From Anaeramoeba flamelloides (Eukaryota; Metamonada; Anaeramoebidae), in NCBI GenBank assembly GCA_027625915.1, contig JANTQA010000021.1, positions 1,488,001-1,552,000 on the forward strand: DNA of 64,000 nucleotides, given 5' to 3'. The position numbers and the translations under genes are program-made. Positions 24,121-35,136 of this stretch are shown in pieces; positions within the stretch are counted from its first letter, which is position 1; the number at the start of each line of letters is the position of its first letter. Below the pieces are notes generated by a model. It saw nothing but the letters and a program-made list of their open reading frames with translations. It ran no database searches and was not told where the DNA came from.

Positions 24121-26634
24121 GAATAATTTTGGAATAAAATATATGTTTAAAAATGAATTAATATTATTATATTAATAGAATTGGAAAGAAACAAATATTG
24201 CAGTTGTTTTTTTTAAAAGAAGTGGACAAAATAGTTTTCAATTGTATCTGTTGAAATAGTTAATTAATTTAAATGCAACTATTTTCAAGGGCTATATTAA
24301 AAAACTATTTTTGCCTCACTTTTATAAAACTATAAAATGATTTTTTTTTTTTATTATTTTTACTCTGGTAATTCATTGAAATCATTATTCTCAAGTAAAG
24401 ATAATTTCAATTTGTTATTTAGTTCATTATCTTTTTGTTTGCTTGCTGTTTCAGATTCATTTTGAATTTTCTTTTTTTTTTGCATGTCGTTTTGCCATGC
24501 CTTTTTAGCAGTTCGGATCCATGGATGCTTGATCAGCCCCTGTGCGCTGATTCTTAAATTCGGATCTTTTTGGAAACATTCCAAAAGAAATGATCTTAGA
24601 TTTGTACTAATACCTTCTGGTAACTTTGGACCGTCATCCATTACAATTTTATATAAAGCTTGCATAGGAGATAATTCCGAATAAGGCGGTGACCCAGTTA
24701 ATAACTCAATAACCGTGCACCCCACAGACCAAATATCACAAGCTGTTGTTGGGGGTTGCATATCAATAACTTCAGGTGCCACTTTTATGTGTTTTTTTTT
24801 TATTTTTATTTGAAATAAATTTGAATTTCAAAACAAATATTTATTTATTTTTTATTTTTTTATTTAGTATTAAGAATAAAGATAATATTTGAAAGGAAGG
24901 ATTTTAGATAAATTATTTTTTTTTGATTATTTTGGATAATGAAAATTTTCTATTTCAACTTTGTATTTGAATTTTGATTTAAAAGTATGTTTAGAAGTAA
25001 GTACAATTGTTAGAAAATTTTCAAATAAAATTCAGATCTATGAAGTAAAAAAAAATTTTTTCTTTAAAGTTTTCAAAAAATTGTGTTCTTGTTTTCAAAA
25101 AATGAAAAAAATTTTCAATTTTGATAAATTTTTAAAAAATTGCAAATATTACTTACAAGAACCGTTATTACAATTCAAATCATTTTTGGAATCAAAAAAT
25201 TGATTTTTAATTTTGAAAATAAAATTACCGAATTCAAAAATATCTACAAGAAAGTTTTTATTTTGAAAAAAATCCAATATTCTATGAAAATAGAATATCA
25301 ATTTAATAGTAAATTTTTAAGGCAGTTTATAAAAATATATTGATGAAAACAATTCTTATAATAATACGAAAATCTTTTTCAAACAAAAGGGCACACCTCT
25401 CAAATCATCAATAGTATTGAATTTGATTGTTAATAAGATAATTACTTATTGGTTATTTTCATTTTAATTATTCATTTTTTCATTTTTTTTTTTTAGCTAT
25501 ATATGGATATTTAACAGTTGGAAAATGAAAAAACAGGATAAGAAGAAACTAATTTGGAAATGATCTGTCAGTATAAAAATGGAAACAGTTTAAGTTTGAT
25601 TTCGAATAAGTTAGATATGCGAATTTTGAAAGATCATTATTGGATTGATAATGGAACAAAGAAAAAAAGAAAATAATGAAAAAAAAAATTCCAACAAAAT
25701 ACCCAGATGAATTGTGGGTTTATATTGAAAATGAGACTTTAAAGAATAAAAGTTTGACGTGTAAAGAGTTATCAATAAAATGTAAAGAAGTTTTATCCAA
25801 TTTAGCTTGTTCAATGGGTTTTATTGATTTTATAATTTTTTTTCTTTACGATTTACAAAACGAGATTTCTCATTTCAAATAAAAGGGAAGCATCAATTTT
25901 TTAAATATTTAATTTTTAATTTTTATTGTTTTGTTTTAATGAGTTTTAAATATTCAGTTGAGTGTTTTTTTTAATATTTTTGGGAGTTTCTTATCTTTTA
26001 GAAAGATACTACAATTAATTTGATTCAATTATGAATAATTCTTGAAATTTTCTGTGCCCTTTTATTTGAAAAAGAGTTTAGTATTTTATAATAAGTTCAT
26101 TAAAACGATTTATTATTTATCTAAAAGAATTATTTCAAAAAAAAAAATATCTATTAACAATTAATATTTAAAGCTGACAAATATAGTTTAGGGTTAAATT
26201 ATGGTGGAAATAAAAATAACCAAATAAAAATTTGTACTCCTATAAGAAATAAAATCAAATTAATAATTTTCTTTTTTAACAAAAAATCAATTGTAAAAAG
26301 TTGACCTTTCTCTCAGTTAAAAAAAAAATTTACTTTTATTCATATTTTTGTTTTGCGTTCTAATTTTTTTTGAACTTTTAATACTCAAAATTAATGAAGT
26401 AAATAGATTACGAATAATAGATTTTTCAATATTTTGGCATTTTAGTATTATATTTTTCACCCTGAAATAAAAAGAAATTTTTTCAGATTTATATTTTAGA
26501 ATCATTCTAAATAATAACTTTGAGTTGATTTTAATGTTGTTCTCAAGTCCAAAAATGAAAGACAATATTTTCAGCATTATTTAATGTAGATATTTGAATA
26601 AATATTGTTTGTTTTTGGTTGTTAAACATTATTA

Positions 26635-26687
<53 letters not shown>

Positions 26688-29600
26688 AATATTTACTCCA
26701 GTAAGGTGTTCCAGGAGCACTTTGATTATTTTCAACTTCCCCGAGTCTTGTTGATACACCAAAATCAGTTAATTTAATTTTCCCTTGTTTTGTTGTCAAT
26801 ATATTTGCACCTTTAATATCCCTATGAACAACACCTATTAAGGGGTAACAAAAAAAGAAAGAAAAAGATAATTAGTAAATTTATTTTTTTTCAATTATTA
26901 AAAGTTTGAAGGATAAAAATAAGAATGTTTAATTTATTATTTTGGAAATCTAATATTTAATATTCATTTTCTGATTCTAAATTGTTCAAATAAACTTTAT
27001 AACTGTTAGAATATTGCTTTTTTTATACAGATGTGGCAAAAAAGTTTTCAATTGTATCTTTTGAAACAGTTGATAAACTTGTATATAGATATTTTCAGGA
27101 CTTTATTAAAAACTATTTTTGTTCACACTTTTTTAAAACAACTTGAGATTGATATTTATTTTGTATATATTGAAACTCTTTGATTTGGTGTAATTATAAA
27201 AATTTTACTTTGTAAAGGGTCACGTTCCGTACTGTGAATTTATTCCATAACTGAGTGCTTTACCAACCAAAAATTACATTATGAAATCACACTTTTTTGC
27301 GTGAAAAAATTAAACAAATAGCAAATTCAAAAGCATTAATAAGGATCTCAATGACAAAAAATTCAAATAACAAAAATAAATTCCGAGGATTTCTCATTAA
27401 TAAAAAAAAATCAAACCACAAACAAGAAAAATTATGAGGATCTTGAAATTCAAAAATCAAAAAAAAAAATTTCCCAAGATCTCCAATTCCAAAAATCCAA
27501 ATTTTAAAAAAAAAAATAATCTTTTTTTTTTTTTTTTTTTATTGAGGAGGAACTATAAATTACACTCTAAGGGTTCTTATACTTTAATTTCTTTTTCAGA
27601 AATTTAATCGTAAAATCGTCGATCCCACGAATATTAATTAACAAAAATTATTTCATTAAAGTTTAATTCATTTCATTTATTTAGAAATATCAATCTATCA
27701 TTTTCATAGGAAGAGGATACCCATAAAAAATGATCAATATTTTCTATAATTTCCTTTCTGTTTATATTTTAAACATAAAGGACAAAATTTATTTGAATTT
27801 TTATTTTTTTACGTGGTAGTATCTCTTTTAGCAGTAAGTAAATGTTCTGAATTTTAGAATTGTTGTACTTGATGGATAACTTAAATATTTTTGAGTTGTT
27901 AATAAATATTTGTTTTTGATTTTTTATTATTGCGAAATATTCTTGTGGCATGTCGTAGAGTGCTGTCGAGTGCCGTCAGTGTGCCTAGGTTTTCTTGAGG
28001 TTTTCTGTTTATTTGTACAATCTATCGATTTTCGTTAGGTTTTTTTTACTTTTTGAAATAAACCGAAAATTTATTAAAATTTTCTGTTTATTTCAAAAAG
28101 TAAAAAAAACCTAGTACACTTTACAAATAAACAGAAAACTCAAGAAAACCGCCGTTAGTTTTTTTTTTAATTCTGGAAAGGAAAACCTGCCTACACTTCC
28201 AGCTAGTAGAATTCAACAACTTATTATAATTATATATTTTTTTTCATTTTTAAGAAGCTTTAAAATTCTCTGAATTCCAATTAATTTTATTGTTTATTCT
28301 TTGATTAAATTTTATTAATTTTTGAAGATAAGGCAGAGATAATTTTTTTTAATTTATTTTTGAATTTAAATTTCTTTTTATTTACTGAAATTATCAAATT
28401 TTCGAATTTAAATTCTGTTTTATAAATAAGAACTGTTATGTTTCTATTTATTTCGCATATTTTGGACATGCATGTGTTAATTCAAGAGTTGAAATAATTT
28501 GGGGTTACTATTTTATCGTTATGTATTTCTAATCCATATGTTAATTGGGTTAATATAAAAGATTTAAATAACCTAATTTTCAAATTATTTGTTACTGGAT
28601 TATTATTGAATAATTGTTTAGAATTGTTATAAAATAATCTTTTCTTGTTTAATATTCCCCAATTGATTAACTTTCAAAAATTTTAAACAAATTGTTTTCT
28701 TTCAGTGCAAAATCAATTTAATTCAATTTAATCTTATTTGTGGCTGTTTTATAACACACTATATTTGACAAAGTAAGGATTTTGTAATATTCTTGAGATA
28801 GTAGATAATTCATTGAGAATAGAAAAAAAATAAAAAAAAAAATCTTCTAGCTCTCAAAAAGGATAAAGAGTAACACTCGGAAAATAACACAGTTATATTC
28901 AAAATTAAAATATCAAAACGATTCAAATTGGAAATTGAGTGTCTATCTTTGGCATATTTATCTAAAAATATCCTAGTTTTTCATTGTTGCTATTTTGAGA
29001 TCTATCTTACATTACATGTTGATTGGTTTTTAATTGGTATTTGGTACTCATAAGAATTGCTAAAAAAGTTTTTTTCACATTTCAAAATAATTTTTACAGA
29101 AACAACTCCAATCCTAAAAATAATTTTAATTTTGTTATAAGATTTGAAAAAAAATTAGAATTTCAAATTAAAATTGAAAAACAAAAAAACTTCAAATTAA
29201 ATAGCTAGTATTTGTGGAAATTTCTTTAAGGGATTAGTAAATCTTATTTATTTTTTCCCTTAAAGGTAATAGAGCGCGTATTTCTTTATATGATTCAACT
29301 AAACTTGATAAACAAACTACTTATTTAACAGCTTTAGTGGAAAGAATTATCATTTTTTACAATTAATTTTCATAAAAAAGATCTGATCCTTTTTGTTTGA
29401 ATTTTTCGGATTTATACAATACTGATAAATTCAAATAAAGGTAAAATACTTTTTAGTCCAATTTCTTTTTTTGAAATTCATTATCGTATTTTCAAAATAG
29501 TTTTTTCCAAACAGTATTTCAAAGGTAAACTCATTTTATCAGTATTCCTCAACAGTTAAACCAAAAAAAAAAAAAATGCTTTATCCATTTGTATTCTAAT

Positions 29601-32600
29601 CTGAATAAAAAAGCTAACAAAATGGAAATTGAAGTAAAAACCTGAAAATATTTTTTGGGATTTATTAGTAAAAAGAAAAATTTGTCAAATATCTTTATTT
29701 TTCTGAATTCTCACTTTTAATGATTTCTGATAGTTTGTATGAACAAATAAAATTGAAAATTTGATTTTAGTTTAAAAATACAAAAAAAAAGAATCAAAAT
29801 ATTTAAATATTGAAGATCAGAAAAAATTGATTATTTTATTTTATTCTCAAAAAAATCTTTAAATTTCTTGAAATTTAATTGATTAAGGAATATTTTTTTT
29901 TCAATTATTTAGAGTATAAATAAGTAACTGTTAGAATTAAAATCAGTTATTTGATAATTCTGCTTATTTTTTTTATATTATTATTATTTAATTGGAAATA
30001 AGTTTTATTTATTTGGGAAATAATTGTAAAATCTATTGATACTTTTAATCTTTGGGTTATTATTAACTCACTGAAATAGTTAAGATTATATTTTTAATTA
30101 TTGATTGAAAATAATCAAATTAAAAAGTATTTCTTTAGGTTTGAAGTTGAATTTTCCATGTTTTAAAAAAGTATTCAGGGGAGAATTGTTAATTTGATTT
30201 TTTGTTTTTTTTTTTTTTTCGGAAATTTTTGTTCAATAAAATGAAAAAAATGATTTATACTGTTCTTTATATAACGAAATTATATCTTTTTCAAGTTTAA
30301 AATAATTATTGTACTTTTTTTGAAATACATGATATATTTTTTATTCTGGGTTATTTTAAAACTTTATGATTTTATTTTTAAAAGTCTATTTTTGTACACT
30401 TCCTCTTCACATACCATAAGATTTCTTTCTTCTTTCAAAGAAAATATTTTTTTTTGAAATAATTAGGAAATATGTTGAATTTTGGACATTTTGAAAATGA
30501 AAAAAATGGTATCAAACTTTTCAAAAATAAAAATTCATTGCTAAAAAAAAAATCTGAAGATAACCCAGGGTATTATAGTAATCAGTGTTTTTACTTTATT
30601 TTTCAATTTCAAGATTTGGTAATTGAGTTTTTTTGAATTTGCTATTAAATTTATAAGAATATTTTTTTTATAGTTACTCGTCCCTTAGCATAAACAAATT
30701 TCATTAGATCGAAATTTTAACAAGATTCCCGAATTATACCACCCACCAAGATCGGAAAAAATTTCATTTGAAATTTTGAGCCATTGAACTTTAATACTTT
30801 TTCTCATCACTGTGTCTCATACATTCCATTCTAAATTGAGAATACTGATAAATTCACAATAAATGTTTTTAAATTTTTACTTCATTTTCTATTTGTGGAT
30901 CTTTTTTACATAGTTTTGTGAAAAGGGTTTTATTAATTTAAAAGTGAAGAAGTGTTGTAATGCTATTTGATCTTTGAAATATTCTTTGTAAGGAAATGTT
31001 TTAAAAGTAGATTTATCGAATTTAAAAATAAATATTGAACTAAAAAATGAAAAATTTGGTAATATTGATAACTGTCAAACCTAAAACACCTGAAAACTTC
31101 AAAAACTCGTGAAATTCCATTTTTCTGATTAATCAAAAATATTAGTAAAAATCCGAAAATTTATCCCCATTTTACATGCAAATATATTAATTATCAAGTA
31201 ACCAATAATCCTTTGAATTGGGGACATTGTTTAAATATTCCCAATCTATCAATTTTCACCCTTTGGTGAAGATAGAAATCAAAAAAATCACAAACGTTTC
31301 AAAATTAATTGAGAAACCGACCAAAAATTAAAATCTAATTTATTATGATAATTCCTTAGATAAATGATAAATTGATTAGAAAACATCTATCATGATAATT
31401 AATTTTGTTTTTCCATTTATAAAATAAGAGTTTTTATTTTCTTTTAGATCTTTCCTTTGAATAATTTTATCAAAATTTTATATTTAAATATGGGTAACCT
31501 AGAGAATCTATTTTTTTTTACCAAATGGTTTTATACAATTAAATGTAAATCCAAAATAATTAATCACCTTTCTCGGATTTAAATTCATTGATATATTTTT
31601 AATTTGTAAATGTGATTCATTTATCTTAAAATTTAATATCAAAATTTTGATTTTAATTTTTGGTCGGTTTCTCAATTAATTTTGAAACGTTTGTGATTTT
31701 TTTGATTTCTACATTCACCAAAGGGTGAAAATTGATAGATTGGGAATATTTAATCAATGTCCTCAATTCAAAGGTTTGTTGGTTACTTGATACTGATAAA
31801 TTCAAATAAATTTAATAAAATTTTTTATTCAATTTCCCATTTTTGTAATCTCATAGCTCAACTTTTAAAACAACCCAAGAGAAAGAATATTTTTGAAGCA
31901 CAACCAATTTTACAAAGTTTTTTAACATTTAAAAGAATAAATTGCTTTAATCAAAGCTTATGTAAAATAATTCTTCAAATGGAGAATGAAGTGAAAATTT
32001 TCAGATATTTATTTGAATTTATCAGTAATTAATATATTTATCAATAAAATGGGGATAAATTTTCGGGTTTTTACTAATATTTTTGATTAATCAGAAAAAT
32101 GGAATTTCACGAGTTTTTGAAGTTTTCAGGTGTTTTAGGTTTGACAGTTATCAATATTACCAAATTTTTCATTTTTTAGTTCCTGTAAAAACTCGTTCGA
32201 ATTGCAGAAAATGACTTTTGGAAAGTTACCGAAAATGGTCTGAATTATCATGGTTTTACCTAAAAAGTCTATAGACAAAGCAGATGAGTGAAAAAAAATG
32301 AGGTCAAAATCATTAAGGATTAAAATTTAAAAAACAGAAAAAAAATCCAAAATTTTGTTTCTCAAAAAGTGTTTAAAATTTGTTTTCAAATGAATCAGAA
32401 AATTTTGGTGTGTTAAAGGATTTGTGGTGATTTGAATAAGTGTATTTTTTCACATTCTTTGTCTTTTAATTCTCTTGTCGAAATTAATATTTAAAAAACC
32501 TTCGTGAAGAACAAAAAAAAACCAAAATAAAAAAAAAAAAAAAAAAGAAAAAATAAAAAGGCAAAGGAATTTAATTTTTAAAAAGAGAAACAAACCTTGC

Positions 32601-33294
32601 TCATGGAGATAACTTAAGCCCTTCAGAGTTTGGAAAATGTATTTGGAAAGCAGATTTTCTTTGACGATTTTAATTCCTTTCAAGACTTTTTGAAGATTAC
32701 CACTTTCGATATATTCAAGGATAATGTACAAATTGGTTTTGGTTTGATGAGATCCGATATATTTGACGATAAACTCGTTGTCTAGTTTTTTTAACAGATC
32801 AATTTCCATCACAGTGGAATTCAATTCAGATTCTGGGATACACTTCAATGGGATGGATTTGACAGCAACAAATTCTCCTGTTTCAACACTCATTGCTTTA
32901 TAGACCTTTCCAAACCCCCCTTCACCGATTAGTTCAACCAATTGCTAAAAATTGATGTGTGAAAAAGTAAAGATTAAAAAAAGGTTTTTGTTGAATTATT
33001 TTTGTCGAACACCAAAAAGAAATTAATTAAAAAACAATTAAAAGAATGAAGGAAATTTAAAAAAAAACAAGGACTGGGGTTGGGTTGGTATTTTACATAA
33101 TCCTTAATTTGTTCACCAGTTTCGATTTTTGGTGCTACGCTTTTAGATTTTTTTTTGTCTGATTTTTCTTTTTGTTTCTTTTTGTTGTCGTGTTTTTTTC
33201 GTTTTTCGTGTTTCTTTTTTCCATCGTGCTTTTTGTGATGCTTTTTTTTATGATGTTTTTTTTTATGGTGCTTTTTTTTCTTTTCTTCAGACAT
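21258..33294 (-). CDS. Cdc7/SepA/MAP3K-epsilon-type protein kinase with armadillo domain
   Basis: Five exons: 33097-33294, 32596-32944, 26697-26834, 24364-24781 and 21258-24069. All phases agree and the sum is 1304 residues. Introns are 152, 5761, 1915 and 294 bp, all GT-AG. Exon 1 encodes a His/Lys-rich N-terminus. The kinase domain starts at about residue 67: Gly-loop GEGGFGKV (73-80), Lys95 in VAVK, Glu113 in the C-helix, HRDIKGAN (186-193), DFG (206-208) and GTPYWMAPE ending at 232, with the Met codon split between exons 3 and 4. All catalytic residues are present. Exon 5 has an acidic linker with a run of Asp, then armadillo/HEAT-like repeats over about residues 650-1180, then a Lys/Glu/Asp-rich tail. 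A STE-type kinase followed by armadillo repeats is the hallmark of Dictyostelium SepA, yeast Cdc7p/SepH and plant MAP3K-epsilon, which act in septation or cytokinesis signalling. Assignment to that family is strong; the cellular role here is inferred. Confidence 0.9.
23506..23533 (-). repeat. coding GAC trinucleotide run (poly-Asp)
   Basis: On the minus strand a run of about nine GAC codons lies inside the acidic linker of the kinase, flanked by GAT-coded Asp. Using GAC in series in an otherwise GAT-preferring genome is the mark of trinucleotide slippage rather than codon choice. Confidence 0.75.
24218..24317. mobile_element. short MITE family C, copy 1 (kinase intron 4)
   Basis: About 100 bp with imperfect terminal inverted repeats of about 40 bp. 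The left end reads GGACAAAATAGTTTTCAATT and the right end, complemented, reads GAGGCAAAAATAGTTTTTTA. A second copy with the same internal sequence lies at 27031-27130 in intron 2 of the same gene. It has no coding capacity. Confidence 0.65.
25355..26095. mobile_element. decayed DNA transposon in kinase intron 3
   Basis: The ends form an imperfect inverted repeat of at least 40 bp. The left side contains CTTTTTCAAACAAAAGGGCA at about 25374 and the right side, complemented, CTTTTTCAAATAAAAGGGCA at about 26053-26072. Between them, on the plus strand, lie scraps of a helix-turn-helix transposase (see 25556-25830). The size of about 740 bp indicates a deletion derivative. Exact termini and target duplication could not be fixed by eye. 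Confidence 0.55.
25556..25830 (+). pseudogene. Tc1/mariner-like transposase N-terminal scrap
   Basis: Broken plus-strand frames read [13 protein letters not shown], resembling the second helix of a Tc1-type helix-turn-helix. After a short gap come [14 protein letters not shown] and [14 protein letters not shown], resembling the 'NP-LT-EL' second DNA-binding subdomain. At least one stop or frameshift separates the parts and no catalytic DDE/D region follows. Similarity is judged by motif only. Confidence 0.4.
26637..26685. repeat. 49-bp homopolymer next to a splice donor
   Basis: An uninterrupted A49 on the plus strand, so T49 in the kinase pre-mRNA. It begins 11 nt after the intron-3 donor at 26696. 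It is the longest pure homopolymer noticed in the window. Its length in the assembly may not be exact. Confidence 0.85.
27031..27130. mobile_element. short MITE family C, copy 2 (kinase intron 2)
   Basis: Aligns along its whole length with 24218-24317. The ends are TGTGGCAAAAAAGTTTTCAA on the left and, complemented, GTGTGAACAAAAATAGTTTT on the right. Confidence 0.65.
27690..28720 (-). mobile_element. LINE 3' fragment, copy 3, split by a foldback repeat
   Basis: Minus-strand sequence on both sides of the hairpin at 27953-28165 resembles LINE copies 1 and 2. The block at about 28400-28570 includes [17 protein letters not shown] (compare VIYKTETKPDQARISIY in copy 1) and the 'other side' at 27690-27950 matches the C-terminal region. 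All frames are broken. It lies inside kinase intron 2, in the same orientation as the gene. Confidence 0.6.
27953..28165. repeat. foldback family A, copy 4
   Basis: It begins with short GTCGTAGAGTGC-type repeats, then CCTAGGTTTTCTTGAGGTTT, then a hairpin core with arms of about 36 bp (28038-28117; T-run, ACTTTTTGAAATAAACCG and its complement), then the complementary flank. It interrupts LINE copy 3. Confidence 0.75.
29260..29366 (+). pseudogene. possible Tc1-like transposase scrap
   Basis: A plus-strand frame reads [14 protein letters not shown] and then a stretch ending [12 protein letters not shown] before a stop. It resembles the N-terminal lead-in of Tc1-type transposases. Evidence is weak on its own; it gains some weight from the further scrap at 30672-30790. 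Confidence 0.3.
29422..29542. mobile_element. MITE family D, copy 1
   Basis: 121 bp flanked by TA on both sides (29420-29421 and 29543-29544). It starts CTGATAAATTCAAATAAA and ends ATTTTATCAG. The same ends bound the nested element at 31793-32025. Confidence 0.55.
30672..30790 (+). pseudogene. Tc1-like helix-turn-helix scrap
   Basis: Broken frames include [15 protein letters not shown], resembling the FxxTGSxxxxPRSGR segment that links the two DNA-binding subdomains in Tc1/mariner transposases. No catalytic region follows. Confidence 0.4.
30845..31036. repeat. dispersed repeat E, copy 1
   Basis: Preceded by TA and starting CTGATAAATTCACAATAAAT, this stretch aligns for about 190 bp with 34607-34800. 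The start is the family D terminus, so it is probably one end of a longer relative. Confidence 0.55.
31037..32182. mobile_element. foldback-type element with about 300-bp inverted arms
   Basis: Left arm 31037-31340 and right arm 31651-32182 are near-perfect reverse complements, starting GAACTAAAAAATGAAAAATT at each end. The right arm is longer only because a MITE is inserted at 31793-32025. The 310-bp middle has no coding capacity. No clear target-site duplication was found. It lies in kinase intron 2. High arm similarity implies that it is younger than the LINE fragments or maintained by gene conversion. Confidence 0.8.
31793..32025. mobile_element. MITE family D, copy nested in an inverted-repeat arm
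   Basis: 233 bp with ends CTGATAAATTCAAATAAAT and ATTTATTTGAATTTATCAG, flanked by TA (31791-31792 and 32026-32027). The opposite arm of the host element preserves the empty site with a single TA (in GATAATTAAT near 31197), so the insertion and its TA duplication can be read directly. Confidence 0.85.
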
Positions 33295-34606
33295 TGTGTT
33301 TCAATTTGGAAGACAAATATTTTAAAAAAAATTTGAAGAAAAAATAAATGGGAAATTGAGAAATCTTTGGTTTCAAATATATTTGAGCTAGCTATTGGAA
33401 ATCTATTTTATTGTTTTGACTGAAATCATTTTTTAAAAAAACTTTTTTTCGATCGTTCATCCTTATTTCAGATTTGTCAAAGAAATTAAATTTTAAAAAA
33501 TGTTTTGTTTATGTAAATTTCCATAATAACCATTTAATTGTTAAACACCAATACTCTCTAAATTCATTTGATCACCTTCGAACTTTTTTCTTCTTTTTCT
33601 TTTGATAAATCAAAAACACAAAAATATGAAAATATAAACAAGTAAAGGAGGATCTATTTTCCAAGAATTAAAGTGGTGGAGTGATTCAAAGGTGATTGGT
33701 ATCCTAAAAGATGTGTGGAACTATTGAGTGTTTATTTTTCTTATTAATTGTAGGTAATTAGTCGAAGGTGTTGAAATTATCAAATTGTTTTTGTTAAATG
33801 AAAAGTCTTTTTATGAAAATTGTTGATCCTTTATAATGGCAAACTTTGTTTGAAATTTTCCCATTTCAACAACCATATTGTAATTGATATCCCAACTTAA
33901 TCACAAAGTTAGTAAATCAAATTAAATTTCTGTTGAATTCGAGAAAGGTTGATAATTCTAAATAATGTTTGAAAAAAAAAAATCAAAAGCGAAAAAAAAG
34001 TTATAAACAGCTTTTAATTCGAAACCAAAGTGAAACTAAGAACAAATGTAAAATCAAATACACAAAGCAATAAATTTATTTCAAAGTTTAATTTAATATA
34101 ATTATGATCAAATCAAGAGAAACCTAATTACAATATGTATTTTCCATATTATCAAAATTAAATAAGTTCTTTTGAGGATACCAATGATATTATAAATTTT
34201 AAATTGTTAAATCTGATTTTTCAAGAATAAATGGGGAAAAAAAATTTCACTTCGTATTCATTATTATTATTTTAGAAAAAGATTTTTTTCAAAAATTAGA
34301 TTGAAATTTGTAATCTCTTTTTGTCTTACAATTTTTTTTTGTGTTCATTTGGATCTATTGAACAAACTAAGAATCAACAATGAAACCAAGATTTCATTAT
34401 TGAAAAAAGGATAATGAACATTAGGGAAACAAAGTAAAGCCCGCTTTTTAATTAGTAATAATATTGAAAACAAAAAGTAAAATCCATATAAAAGAAGAAA
34501 TAAAATAACTTCAAAGAATAATTCAATACATTACTATCATTGAATTAACAGATACAAATTATTCTTCCTTAATTTTTAAAAATTTTTATCACATTAATTC
34601 TTTAAA
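33295..34606. other. gene-free region upstream of the kinase
   Basis: The kinase start codon is at 33294, so its promoter should be here. No other gene is recognised and no distinct regulatory motif stands out. Confidence 0.5.
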
Positions 34607-34800
34607 TACCAATAAATTCAAATAAATGTTTTTAAAATTTTTTATAAATTCTCTATTTGTGGATCTTTTTTAGCGAGTTTTGTGAAAATTGTTTTATTAA
34701 TTTAAAGGCGAAGAAAGGTTGTAATGTTCGTTGATAAGAAAAATTTTCTTTTTTAAAAAGTGTTTTAAAAGCACAAGTTATTTGATATCTAAATTAGAAA
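34607..34800. repeat. dispersed repeat E, copy 2
   Basis: Aligns with 30845-31036, sharing AATAAATTCAAATAAATG at the start and the CTATTTGTGGATCTTTTTTA block. Its opposite end is unclear. Confidence 0.55.
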
Positions 34801-34940
34801 TTTAACTAGAAGTTTATTTATATTTTTTGAATGAAAAGTACTAAAAACTGTAAATTTTGTTTGAAAATTATTCAAGAGAGATCTTGCAAATAAAAATACA
34901 GACCAAAAGACAGTATTATAAAAACTTGTTATTATACTTA

Positions 34941-35136
34941 CAACCAGTTCCACTTATAAGACATAAACTTTGAATGAAATTTAAGGTAGAAAAAAAGTTC
35001 AAATTAAATCACAAAAGTCAAGATTCTAGCAAAATAATTTGTGTAAAAAAAAATTCCAAAAAGCCTGCCTTAATTTGAGATTTATCTGTTCCTTAAATTT
35101 TATTGAAAGTTTGTGTATTAAAAGAAGAACTGGTTG
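34941..35136. mobile_element. MITE family B, copy 2
   Basis: 196 bp, bounded by CAACCAGTTCCAC and its complement GTGGAACTGGTTG with small mismatches. The internal arms match copy 1 at 2244-2441 (ATAAACTTTGAATGAAATTT against ACAAACTTTCAACGAAATTT). It is more diverged than copy 1. Confidence 0.65.
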
